In this document: piece by piece, positions 44,501 through 50,388 of the stretch
Position numbering within the stretch: position 1 is the first letter of the stretch
Layout of the letters: each line of letters starts with the position of its first letter
Assembly (NCBI RefSeq): GCF_013744875.1
Contig: NZ_CP059399.1
Coordinates: forward strand, 3,286,001-3,350,000
DNA from: Nocardia huaxiensis
Lineage (GTDB): Bacteria > Actinomycetota > Actinomycetes > Mycobacteriales > Mycobacteriaceae
Direction: 5' to 3'
DNA length: 64,000 nucleotides
Translations under genes and position numbers: made by a program
The notes under the pieces: generated by a model
Told to the model about the DNA's origin: nothing
The model's database searches: none
What the model saw: the letters and a program-made list of their open reading frames with translations, nothing else

Positions 44501-46412
44501 TCCCCACCCACTGCGACCCCTGCCCGGGAAATACGAACACCGCCCCGCCAATGGAATCGACCGCCCGCGCGGCCACAACCTGCGCCGAGGGTTCCCCGGA
44601 GGCCAATGCCCCCAGCCCACGCCGCACCTCTTCCCGATCCCGCCCGACCACCACGGCTCGATGCTCGAACCGGGCCCGCCCGCCGGCCAGCGAATACGCC
44701 ACGTCGAGCGGCTCGAGTTCCGGCCGCCGCTCGAACCACTCCGCCAGCCGTGCGGCCTGATCGGCCAGCGCCGCCTCGGTCCGCGCCGACAGCGGCAAAG
44801 CAACCGCCGGGAGCTCAGCGTTCTCCGGGAGCGGGGTGCCGTTGATTGCGACCCGCCCGCCACCGGGCGCACCGTTGGCGGCCACGCTCCCGTCGAGCGA
44901 GACCGCTCCGGTCGAATCTGCGCCGTTGGGCAGCCCGGTGCCCTTGTCATTCCGGCGAGCTGCCAGGTCGGAAGCCATGGTGGCCGAAGGCACGTCGTCG
45001 CCGGGCGCGTGCGAGTCGGTGGGGGTGGGCGCTTGCTCCAGCACCACGTGGGCATTGGTGCCGCTGATGCCGAAGGCGGAGACGCCCGCGCGGCGGATGC
45101 CGGTGGGGGATTGGGGCCAGGGCATGGTTTCGGCGACGGGCCGTACGGTGCCGGAAGACCAATCCACCTGGGGTGTGGGCTCGTTCAGGCCGGGGATGGC
45201 CGGGACCACGCCGTGGCGGATGGCCTCGACCATTTTGATGACGCCCGCGACACCCGCCGCCGCCTGCGCGTGGCCGATATTGGCCTTCATGGAGCCGAGC
45301 AATAGGGGCTGGTCGGGGGAGTGGGCTTGGCCGTAGGTGGCGAGCAGGGCATCGGCTTCGATGGGGTCGCCGAGGCTGGTGCCGGTGCCGTGGGCTTCGA
45401 CCACGTCGACGTCTCCGGGGGTGAGGCCGGCGTCGGCCAGTGCGGCGCGGATGACGCGCTGCTGGGCGGGGCCGCTGGGGGCGGACAGGCCGTTGGAGGC
45501 GCCGTCCTGGCCGATGGCGGTGCCGCGGATGACGGCGAGAACGGGGCGGTTCTCCCGCTGGGCGTCCGAGAGGCGTTGCAGGACAAGGACTCCCACGCCC
45601 TCGGAGACGCCGAAGCCATTGGCGGCGGCGGAGAACGGCTTGCACAGGCCGTCGGGGGCCAGCGCGCCGAGGCGGGAGAAGCCGACGAAAATGCTGGGGG
45701 AGCAGGCCACGGTCGCGCCGCCGGCCAACGCCAGCCCGCATTCGCCGGAGCGCAGCGCTCGCACGGCGAGATGGATGGCGGCCAGCGACGACGAGCAGGC
45801 GGTGTCGATGGTGGCGGCGGGACCGTTGAGGCCCAGCACATACGAGATGCGGCCGGACGCGACGCTCACCGTGGTGCCGGTGGTCAGGTGCCCGGCCAGC
45901 CCGCTGTCGTCGCGGTAGACGCGCGCGCCGTACTCCTGCGCGCCGACGCCCATGTAGACGCCGGTGTCGCTGCCCGACAGCGACTTCGGGTCGATGCCGC
46001 CGTTCTCCAGGGCCTCCCAGGTGGTTTCCAGCAGCAGCCGCTGCTGCGGGTCCATGGCGAGGGCCTCGCGCGGGCTGATGCCGAAGAACGCGGCGTCGAA
46101 ATCGCCCGCGGTGTCCACGAAGTGGCCGCGCCGCACATAGGTGGCCCCGGGGCTGTCGGAGTTCGGATTGGTGAGGGCGGCCATATCCCAGCCGCGATCG
46201 GTGGGCAGGTCGGCAACCGCGCAGCGTTCGCCCGCGACGAACTCCCAGAGTCCGTCCGGCGAGCTGATCCCGCCCGGGTATCGGCAGCCCATGGCCACGA
46301 TGGCAACGGGTTCGGAGCGCTGTGCCACCAGCTCGCCGAGGCGGCGGCGGGTGTCCTGCAGCTCCCGGGTCGCTTTTGTCAGATACGAGCGAAGTGCCGC
46401 GTCGTCAGCCAC
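32520..46412 (-). CDS. Hybrid PKS-NRPS megasynthase KS-AT-DH-ER-KR-ACP-C-A-PCP-C-A-PCP-TE
   Basis: 4630 residues from GTG 46412, five bases after AGGAGG. Approximate domains: docking helix 1-35; KS 36-460 (TACSSS, Cys 206); AT 625-930 (GHSQGE about 714; YASHSAHVE suggests methylmalonyl-CoA); DH 990-1250 (HAVHGTVLLPG); ER 1480-1790 (LLVHAATGGVGMAA); KR 1790-1990 (GGTGVLG, NYAAGN); ACP Ser about 2102 (GFDSLGAVEF); C1 HHAVADGWS about 2417; A1 2760-3220; PCP1 GGDSILAL; C2 HHAILDGWS about 3461; A2 3790-4250; PCP2 GGTSVGAM; TE GWSFGG about 4424. Hand-read A1 specificity code DVWHVSLVDK points to serine; A2 code DVQHLSQVTK has no match I know. All catalytic residues seem intact. Predicted product: saturated alpha-methyl acyl-Ser-X, released by the TE. 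No loading module, so the starter comes in trans. Confidence 0.95.
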   Translation of the reverse strand: MADDAALRSYLTKATRELQDTRRRLGELVAQRSEPVAIVAMGCRYPGGISSPDGLWEFVAGERCAVADLPTDRGWDMAALTNPNSDSPGATYVRRGHFVDTAGDFDAAFFGISPREALAMDPQQRLLLETTWEALENGGIDPKSLSGSDTGVYMGVGAQEYGARVYRDDSGLAGHLTTGTTVSVASGRISYVLGLNGPAATIDTACSSSLAAIHLAVRALRSGECGLALAGGATVACSPSIFVGFSRLGALAPDGLCKPFSAAANGFGVSEGVGVLVLQRLSDAQRENRPVLAVIRGTAIGQDGASNGLSAPSGPAQQRVIRAALADAGLTPGDVDVVEAHGTGTSLGDPIEADALLATYGQAHSPDQPLLLGSMKANIGHAQAAAGVAGVIKMVEAIRHGVVPAIPGLNEPTPQVDWSSGTVRPVAETMPWPQSPTGIRRAGVSAFGISGTNAHVVLEQAPTPTDSHAPGDDVPSATMASDLAARRNDKGTGLPNGADSTGAVSLDGSVAANGAPGGGRVAINGTPLPENAELPAVALPLSARTEAALADQAARLAEWFERRPELEPLDVAYSLAGGRARFEHRAVVVGRDREEVRRGLGALASGEPSAQVVAARAVDSIGGAVFVFPGQGSQWVGMAGELLDGAPVFADHIAEVERAFSAHVEWSLTDVLRNRAGAADLERVDVVQPALFAVMTSLAKLWESMGVRAAAVIGHSQGEIAAAYIAGALSLADAARVVTLRSRAITALAGRGGMVSVALTPDEVAELIEPWQGRLSVAAVNGPAAVVVSGDSGACDELVAVGEERGLRVRRIPVDYASHSAHVESISAAVHSELAGVQAKVSDVAFFSTVTGGRISTGELGTEYWYRNLRQRVRFQEAVRAAGELGYRAFLEVSPHPVLTTAIQDTLDIAGWGAEAAVVESLRRDDGGMRRFLLSAGQAQVRGLTPDWSARLSALGARRIALPTYAFQHKRYWITDDGGSGDGAGLGLTPLGHPILAAALHDPESAAVTFTGRLGLDTHPWLADHAVHGTVLLPGAALTELALYAGEQTGHPRVAELVLSEPLVLPQQGGLTLRVVVAEPLATGARPVRIYSRPAEDDSAAWSRHAEGAVAADAAPTGTLGAWPPPTAESIDISRHYDRLGDEGYEYGPSFRGLRAAWRTGDTVLADVALPESAPGADKFAVHPALLDAALHALGFGGQLSTGDPDRIRLPFSWEGVSVYAVGATALRVRILPRGEERVALELFDAAGAPVAAIDALVLRSISRSQLAAHTTTARDGLHGVDWQPVQITGAAPNTREWAELPLAADIPARPITVLRYGMESPAAGVVDTEPAMAATVHAELATLLSRVQEWLADERFSSSTLVVVTARAVSVAEGEDVLDLEHAPGWGLLRSAQTENPGRILLVDTDAPEVWQDAVAASVASGEAQLAVRRGLAFAPRLVRADTDLIGNIGATAEPRWRLRTRGRGTLDGAGLSVEEWPEVDRALAAGEVRVAVRATGVNFRDVMIALGVYADPRADIGGEGAGVVVEVADDVTGLRPGDRVMGIFEGIGPQVITDQRYLGRFPDAWTFEQAATTSAVFMTAYFGLRDLAGLRSGETLLVHAATGGVGMAAIQLARAWGVEVYATASPGKQNTLRAMGFDEQHIGNTRTVEFEQRFLSATGGAGVDVVLDSLAREFVDASLRLLPRGGRFLEMGKTDIRDPEQIAAQYPGVRYRAFDLFEAGPDRVQEMLAELLTMFEAGTLQPLPVSVWDVRRAPEALRYLSQARHTGKLALRLPTALNPDGTVLITGGTGVLGALFARHLISEHNIRNLVLLSRRGLAADGATELATELAELGAQVRIAACDTSDRAALEAVLADIAPEHPLTAVIHAAGVLSDTVLTAMTPEQLAIALRPKVDAAWNLHRATERLDLAAFVLFSSAAGLLGSPGQANYAAGNVFLDALVQHRRQRSLPALSLAWGWWADATGMTGHLDERDRARMSRSGFVPMTAAQGLALFDAALTTGRGLMVPARLDLAALRRAADADANAIPSILRGLVQATRRSASAAAQSDSSNGLAQRLTGLTAAEQQQVVLATVRSVAAAVLGHDGPEAITPSTPFKDLGFDSLGAVEFRNRLQAATGLQLTTTVVFDHATPVALAEHIRTQIAPPPPDPTEAVRTQIAALTDHLDDLGDDLGDIPAEQPELAEAIERLAQALNTVAPGLLGTTTAALSGSNTPALTDEEMFALIDAEPPALPPSSSGQAAPSSSPHATPSSSPHATPSSSRHAFGRDPLQAAENGVVGDPGIAPPPTWPLTRYQTDIVAVGLRYPDLPLTQVGGYLRIMGALDAERMRGCVRRSAERHEALRMRVDAAAMTQWISPEVPAVEIVDCTGASDPRRAAEEWMRRRTDAVLPLDGPLSELVILVDDTDSFVLYGRFHHAVADGWSSALVIRQLCADYLGSAAAELPSPGYLEIVNELQRYRDSEEWGKDRASLLAQLDGVEPALFARAATVATHRRHKHSLHFDKAAVDRIRATGRTVFAYTATAIAAYLRRIHRDGDIVLGVPMLNRQTPEEFRTVCDMVNMLPLRIPVDEDRPVLELSAGAASAVWELQAHQRFPAGDLHSALRENGFTNGSLFDVTYSYVAVPDLAGSEAIGGEAELLSAGYSLDVVNIVARDYERDGSLDVDIFYADDVFDENFPFRTALRQVLTLIEASLTEPDRAVGELALLSAAEREQIANFETGPCQPLDPDATVDQLIAAQLERTPDLTALVGDGPDGTTWSLDYAEFGTRARGLAATLRNAGLRPEQSVPVILPRSAESVVAVHAVLMAGGAYVPIGVDHPELRVRELVTGSGARMIIAGPEFEELATELGIRRIDPDPALHTEAPVRSTTRSTDLAYVIYTSGSTGTPKGVMIEHLSVVNRLEWMQRRYRLTEADVVLHKTPATFDVSVWELLWWAMTGARAAVLAPGAERDPRAMAEAVGRHGVTVLHFVPSMLGPFLDHLTETADSATDLASLRLVVCSGEALTPALVNRFRKLCARLGLDIRLANLYGPTEATVDVSHWDPPTGADWIDTVPIGRPIDNVALSVLDSRGRRTPIGVPGELNIAGIGVARGYLGQPEQTLAAFVQDSTAPGGRRYRTGDLARWLADGTLEYFGRLDDQVKVRGNRITLGEIENRLGSCPGVRASVVIDERTADGGIGLVAYVVGTARAEDVTAHLTRLLPAYMIPSRIQFLDELPLTRSGKVDRKALPAADRPTTGIVAARTEIEREFVRLWAQVLDRDPAGIGVHDDFFSAGGDSILALRLRTAAEQRGLDVDLDELFTRPTIADLARAATRQIAAGPAVTAPLETVPLIDRASLTGVADAFPATALQLGMLYHSLQHGESTLYQDVFRYRLRLPWQREPFRAAYSALVRRHPALRSDFDLTGRSIPLQLVHHSVPDALTIGAEDDLDFDAYVPNAAPLHHLHVTPADDGVTLTLHFHHAILDGWSVATLVRELLQDYLHRIGLPVPAIESASHTPALLAEYARDEQAAERDPAARRYWQELLADATPGTIPSARPYLPQDETGPSTSTLVLPHWLRRAVRTASAVQGLAPKALLATAHLLTVRAMSGATDVLTGVITHARPARPGGDQVAGLFLNTLPLRLDPNSTAATWADTARAVDRQLRESHRHRRFPLRAMIADHGGPLFDTAFNYVDYHGFAELVGVPEVEITGVDIDEQTNFALLVTAAVDPRSDNLVLRVSAGDDGITAAQCDEYAQLFSGILAALARSPEQTVDLDAARATDVVRLVEQAAGRHPERVALVDDGESWTYRRLADTSELIAARLGADGVKPGDRVAVRLDRSPELVAVVLGIMRAGAALVPIDPSYPAERRAAVLAQATPAHVISRTADLLPPTAPAAGDAGAREWIPPVLHPDSAAYVLFTSGSTGAPKGVVMRHGALANLVDWQLRAATGAGAVTLQYAPLGFDVSLQEIFSTLCGGGTLRLISEKRRIDPVALLRTVIDGGVERLHLPFVALQGLAEAAVATREFPTTLTALLSSGDQLRVTPEIRALCAANPGLVLENQYGPTECHVTTAYSMSGEPNRYPALPPIGRPIDGVRVRVLDSELRPVARGVTGEIYLGGACLAQGYENRAALTAQRFIATENGERLYRTGDLGVELPGGELVWLGRGDTQVKVRGYRIECAEVELALTRVPGVESAAVLPLERDGIDAVLAAFLVGGADRPEPSTVSAELRKVLPHYMIPTRYHWLEAIPVLPNGKRDDHALRAAATVQARQQPAVGRAPADEQERAIAEVLAEFAGATAFSADTSFFEAGGTSVGAMRAAMTISNRWGVDIPLETFISTPTAAGLATVVRAGGVQDSFDALVPLRTGDPDRAPVFLVHPIGGNVLCYVELAENLAGRTVYGIRATGIEPGTTPLDDMTELACSYIEAIRRTHPDGPYHLAGWSFGGYVALEMARRLPEQDLAQLVLLDTICLGDAPMTPIPERDLIVWFFTELLWYAHGPQASPEEFDTTATTSDELFEVILSRAIARGIVGGDASPQLIRRLYGVFRANYEATVRYPMTPLDRDLVVLRARDALPPAAHAAHHRVGSMFDSPTNGWDRWAARELEVVAVPGDHLTMMSRPHVVEVARQLAAVLDRAESRNAEVGNR
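39606..39641. repeat. Hairpin repeat unit inside the megasynthase ACP-C linker
   Basis: ATCCCGGC-N9-GCCGGGAT flanked by TGG and GACGAGGG. It is the same unit as at 53416 and 59221 and is read in frame as part of the linker peptide before the first C domain. Confidence 0.8.
39634..39691. repeat. 24-bp tandem repeat (about 2.4 copies) in the megasynthase linker
   Basis: GACGAGGGTGTGGCGTGCGG plus GGAG repeats at 39634-39657 and 39658-39681, then ten bases of a third copy. It encodes an 8-residue period (SSSPHATP) on the minus strand, so copy-number change keeps the frame. Confidence 0.9.
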
Positions 46413-46883
46413 GCAAACCTCCTGTGCGCACGGTCCGTTCCCCTGCGAATGGACGCGTGTCAGTGCGTAAATGCGAATCCGCAATGCGGATCACAAGGAA
46501 GCCGCCACAGCCGATTCCGGCCGCGGCAACAGGTATCCCACTGCCCTCGGGACGAAACACCGACGGATTGCCGATCGGTGTGCGACAGCACCTCGATGTG
46601 CTGAATTCATGTGGTATTCAATCGCATTGGATCGAATACGAACTGTTTGCCCTATCGGGCCCCACGATACATGTCCGGATGTTGCTCCGGTAGTGCTCGG
46701 TTCGCTGAGACTCCTTCGATCCAGACCCTTCGCATCATCGGCTCACGTATCGAAACATACTCTGGCGCATCGTATCTCGCACTACCTACGGTGCGCTTGG
46801 TCGCGGGCACAGGGATGTCGCGGTGCGCTTGTGCCCAAAACCAAGTAGCGTATGATTCGCGCATTCCCGGGGTGCGCCGATTC
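46413..46883. promoter_or_regulatory. Control region upstream of the megasynthase, with a 15-bp palindrome
   Basis: About 470 bp with no convincing gene and visibly lower GC than its surroundings around 46600-46880. ATCCGCA-A-TGCGGAT at 46477-46491 is a perfect dyad 65 bp upstream of the GTG, a candidate operator for the operon. The open frame at 46652-46864 lacks a ribosome site and protein-like character. Confidence 0.45.
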
Positions 46884-47495
46884 CTATGGATAGGGCAGTG
46901 GATTCGCCTCCCGCGTCGCGAGCAAGGTTGTCATGACCCCTATTTCGGCGGCCTGCTGCCGCACTATTTCGAGTGCGGTGCGCTTCACCTGGGCATTGCT
47001 CGCGTGGTCATAGGCGAACTGCGCCATATCCACGCCGCCGCGATGATGTCGCACCATCAATTGCAGGAAAAGCACTTCCGCGTCGGTGCCGCGCGATCCG
47101 GCCAGCCGGGTGATCTCGCCGGTGCTCGCCATGCCCGGCATATGCCCGCCGCCGTGCTCGTGCCCGCCCATCCAGCGCATGGATCCGTCGGAGGTGCGCG
47201 GCAGGTCGGACAGGTCGAGCCACCCGCGCATCATGGCGATCTCCGCCGTCTGCGCGGTGCTCATCTGATCGGCGAGTGCGCGAATCTGCGGCGTCACCTC
47301 CCGCGCCAGCGTCTGCGCCAGCAACACCGCCTGATCGTGGTGCGTCGACATGTCCTGGGCGAAGCCGATATCGACGTCGGTGAGCCGCACCCCCTGCTGC
47401 GTCTCGGGCGGCGCACTCCAGCGTCCGAGCCCGAACGCCGCCAGCACCAGCAGCAACACCGCCCCGGTGCGCACCACCCGCGCGCTACGAGCCAA
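46884..47495 (-). CDS. DUF305 family exported or membrane-anchored protein
   Basis: 203 residues with an N-terminal signal/anchor (VVRTGAVLLLVLAAFGLG). The DUF305 core is present: IGFAQDMSTHHDQAVLLAQ, MMRGWLDL, and LQLMVRHHRGGVDMAQFA, with His-, Met- and Gly-rich HEHGGGHMPGM between. The paired His/Met clusters suggest metal (copper) binding outside the membrane, as proposed for the family. It overlaps the LVIVD gene by 11 nt, so the two are co-transcribed. Confidence 0.9.
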   Translation of the reverse strand: MARSARVVRTGAVLLLVLAAFGLGRWSAPPETQQGVRLTDVDIGFAQDMSTHHDQAVLLAQTLAREVTPQIRALADQMSTAQTAEIAMMRGWLDLSDLPRTSDGSMRWMGGHEHGGGHMPGMASTGEITRLAGSRGTDAEVLFLQLMVRHHRGGVDMAQFAYDHASNAQVKRTALEIVRQQAAEIGVMTTLLATREANPLPYP

Positions 47496-49023
47496 TGGTC
47501 GAATCCTGGTCCACCGGAGGTGAATACACCGAGGCGTCGAGCTCCAGCACCATGAAACCGTTGTCCGAGCAGGTGGTCCACAACTGGCTGCCGTGCCACT
47601 CCGGGGGCGACAGGCACCAGTCGGCCGAAAGATCCCCGAACACCGTCTGATTCAGCCGCGGTCCGAACAGCACATTCGGATCGATGCGCCCCTGCAACGC
47701 ATCCCGCACCAGGGGCACCAGTGCGAACAGTGGCAGCCCCAGGTTCGAGGAGATCCCGTGCGGCGAATTGGGCAGCACCGCGCCCTTGCCGGTCTGGGCG
47801 GGCGGGTTGTAGTACGCGATCTCCCGAATGTCCTCGAGCCGGCGCACATCGAACACCCGGATCCCGGCCTGCCCCCACGAACAGGCCAGCGCCGTCGGAT
47901 CATTCGGCCGATCGGCCGCACAGTAGTGCGAGTCGTACGAGTACGCGGAACCGCCCATGGCGGAACGCCATTGGTCATCGATGTTCCCCGGCAGGTTCAC
48001 CTCGAGCTTGAGCGTCCGCACAATCCGCGGATTTCGCGGATCGGCCACATCCAGGATCTTCACCCCGCCCGACCCCGCCTCGTCCGGCGTGAAGATGTAC
48101 GGCCGCCCGTCATAGGTGACCGGCACGCTGTGCTGATTGAACAGCCCGTCCGCCCACAGATAGGTAGCCAGCTGCGGCACAGCGGGATACGGATCCCGCC
48201 GCTGCACCGCACTGATATCCAGAATATTGATCCCGGTCTGCACCGACAGGAACATGGTGTTCCCATCCGGACTGATCCCGAACCCGTGCTCGGTCAGCGC
48301 CTGCACGCTCTGCCAGATGATCCGCGGATTCGCCGGATCACGCACGTCGATCGCACTCAGCACCCCCGGCCCCACCCCGGACGCCCAGTAGGTATTGCCA
48401 TCCGGTGAGAACCCGCCCTCGTGCGACAGAAACGGCAGCGGCATGGTCAGATTCGTGCCCACCCCCGGATTGAGCAGCCGAGGATGCGCGCAGTCGGAGA
48501 TGTCGTAGATCGAGAAGTACGCCGTCCCCATGGCCACCGGCACCGCCGTCGCGGCCAGCAGCTTCCGCTCCTTGTTGACCTTCAACGACTCCCACGTACC
48601 GCCCAGCATGGCCGGTTCATCGAGCGAGGCCGTCCGCACGGGATTGGCCGGATCGCTCACATCCAGCACATGCACGCCCGGGGCGGCCGGATCGAGAAGA
48701 TTCCCGGGGAAGAACGTACTGGTGTACGAGCAGTGGTCGTAGGTGACCGACAGAACCCCGCCGCCCTGCTCCTGCAACCCGCCAATCTGAAACAAGTTGC
48801 ATGAATATCCCAGCCTGCTGCGCCCGTTTCCGCGCTCCTCGGCGGGCACATCCCCCTGTAATCCGTTCTCCGGCGACGATCCCGGCCCGCAGTTCGCCCG
48901 CGGCACCGATACCGAGCCGATTTCGGTGGCGGTGAACGTCTCCGCCCGCGTTGCGCCGGGTGCTGTACCAGCGAACAGAGCCACTGCGATGGCCGTTGCC
49001 ACGCCTCGAATCCGCGTCGACAC
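47485..49023 (-). CDS. Secreted LVIVD-repeat (beta-propeller-like) protein
   Basis: 512 residues from GTG 49023, behind GGAAGGGGG; the frame further upstream is not credible. Signal peptide: RIRGVATAIAVALFAGTAPG then ATRA. The mature part has repeated LVIVD-type blades: GVHVLDVSDPANPVRTASL, FSIYDISDCAHPRLL, LSAIDVRDPANPRIIWQSV, VKILDVADPRNPRIVRTL, IRVFDVRRLEDIREI. Such proteins fold as beta-propellers of unknown ligand. Several Cys pairs suit an extracytoplasmic location. Paired with the DUF305 protein, perhaps in an envelope metal or redox task; inference only. Confidence 0.88.
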   Translation of the reverse strand: MSTRIRGVATAIAVALFAGTAPGATRAETFTATEIGSVSVPRANCGPGSSPENGLQGDVPAEERGNGRSRLGYSCNLFQIGGLQEQGGGVLSVTYDHCSYTSTFFPGNLLDPAAPGVHVLDVSDPANPVRTASLDEPAMLGGTWESLKVNKERKLLAATAVPVAMGTAYFSIYDISDCAHPRLLNPGVGTNLTMPLPFLSHEGGFSPDGNTYWASGVGPGVLSAIDVRDPANPRIIWQSVQALTEHGFGISPDGNTMFLSVQTGINILDISAVQRRDPYPAVPQLATYLWADGLFNQHSVPVTYDGRPYIFTPDEAGSGGVKILDVADPRNPRIVRTLKLEVNLPGNIDDQWRSAMGGSAYSYDSHYCAADRPNDPTALACSWGQAGIRVFDVRRLEDIREIAYYNPPAQTGKGAVLPNSPHGISSNLGLPLFALVPLVRDALQGRIDPNVLFGPRLNQTVFGDLSADWCLSPPEWHGSQLWTTCSDNGFMVLELDASVYSPPVDQDSTIGS

Positions 49024-49115
49024 ATCGCCCCCTTCCCTGGCGAAATGTAACGCGTTGCAGCGTATGCGACGCGGGTGTGCGCCGGGAGTGGAATGAGGGG
49101 TGACAGAACACGCCA

Positions 49116-49147
49116 AAAGCCCGCCCGGTGGGATCCGGGCGGGCTTT
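49116..49147 (-). terminator. Strong rho-independent terminator of the cvn-P450 operon
   Basis: Perfect 13-bp arms AAAGCCCGCCCGG and CCGGGCGGGCTTT around a six-base loop. On the minus strand it ends in TTTT, 15 bases after the P450 stop at 49162. Confidence 0.9.
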
Positions 49148-49161
49148 GGGGAGCGGACGGC

Positions 49162-50388
49162 TCAGGACAGACGCAGTGGCAGACCCGTCAGATCGTTCTG
49201 GGTCATGACCGGGAGGTGGCCGATCTCGTCGGCCGGGACGGCCAGCTTCATGTTCGGGAAGCGGTCGAACAGGGCGGGGAGGGCGATGGCGGCCTCGAGG
49301 CGGGCCAGAGCCGCGCCGGGGCAGATGTGCGGGCCGTAGCCGAAGGAGATATTGCGGGCGGCGGTGGGGCGGGTGATATCGAATTCGTCGGCGTCGTCAC
49401 CGTGCAGGGTGGTGTCGCGGCCCACGGCGCGATAGGAGATGACCACGCCCGCGCCCTGCTCGATGACGGTGTCGCCGACGGGGATGTCCTCGGTGGCGAA
49501 GCGCATGAGCAGGTGGGTCACCGGGCCGTCGTAGCGCAGGGTTTCCTCGATGGCCTGCTTCCACTCGATATCGCCGGAGCGGAGTTTGTCGAGCTGTTCG
49601 GGGCGGGAGAGCAAGGCGCGCACGGCATTCAGAATGAGGCTGACCGTGGTTTCGTGGCCCGCGGCGACCAGGGCCTGGAGGTTGCCCGCGACCTCCTCGG
49701 CGGTCAGCGGTTCGCCGCCCTCGTCGGCGAGGATCAACGCGCTGGTGAGGTCGTCGCCGGGTTCGGCGGTCTTGCGGGCGACCATATCGGCGAAGTAGGC
49801 GTTCAGGTTCTCGATGACGCGCAGGCGCTCGTCCTGGGGCGTCATGACCGAGAAGAACGCCTTGTAGCTTTCCAGCAGCATGGGGCCGTCGCTGTGCGGG
49901 ACACCCATGAGGTCGCTGATCACCCGCATGGGCAGGGGGTAGGCGAAGATCTGCTTGAGATCGACGACTTCGCCTGCGCGACCGGCATTTTCGAGGTCGT
50001 CGAGGAGGCGGGCGACGATCTGCTCGATGGCGGGGCGCATCTCCTCCAGGCGGCGCGGGGTCAGCGCCTGGGTGGTCTTGATGCGCAGACGGCGGTGTTC
50101 GGCGCCGTCCACGGTGAACATGGAGCGGCCCACGTCGATCATGCCGATGAGCGGCCACTGGCGGGTCACCGCACCGGACTGCCACAGGCCCCAGGCATTG
50201 ATGTCCTTGACAAGCCTGGTGTCGGTGAGCAATTGGCGGGCGAGCGCATGGTCGGTGACGGTCCAGGACTCGACCCCGAGCAGGTCGATGCGGGCGAGCG
50301 GTCCGGCCTCGCGCAGGCGGGCGGTCTCCCCGGCCAGGTCACCGACCATCGGATCGATGGCGATGGCGTGCGGGCATGCAGAACTCAC
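49162..50388 (-). CDS. Cytochrome P450, CYP154-like, conservon-associated
   Basis: 408 residues from GTG 50388 with CGGAGG upstream; GTGA overlap with the preceding P450 gene. I-helix AGHETTVSL (about 243), K-helix EETLRYDGP with intact E-x2-R, and heme loop FGYGPHICPGAAL (Cys about 355) are all canonical, so a functional monooxygenase is expected. In streptomycete conservons a CYP157/CYP154 pair follows cvnABCD, and the order here is the same. Substrate unknown; redox partners are not encoded in the operon. Confidence 0.93.
   Translation of the reverse strand: MSSACPHAIAIDPMVGDLAGETARLREAGPLARIDLLGVESWTVTDHALARQLLTDTRLVKDINAWGLWQSGAVTRQWPLIGMIDVGRSMFTVDGAEHRRLRIKTTQALTPRRLEEMRPAIEQIVARLLDDLENAGRAGEVVDLKQIFAYPLPMRVISDLMGVPHSDGPMLLESYKAFFSVMTPQDERLRVIENLNAYFADMVARKTAEPGDDLTSALILADEGGEPLTAEEVAGNLQALVAAGHETTVSLILNAVRALLSRPEQLDKLRSGDIEWKQAIEETLRYDGPVTHLLMRFATEDIPVGDTVIEQGAGVVISYRAVGRDTTLHGDDADEFDITRPTAARNISFGYGPHICPGAALARLEAAIALPALFDRFPNMKLAVPADEIGHLPVMTQNDLTGLPLRLS

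Noticed and set aside
46652..46864. 70-codon minus-strand frame upstream of the megasynthase
   Set aside because: No ribosome site, no recognisable protein character, in the likely promoter region.
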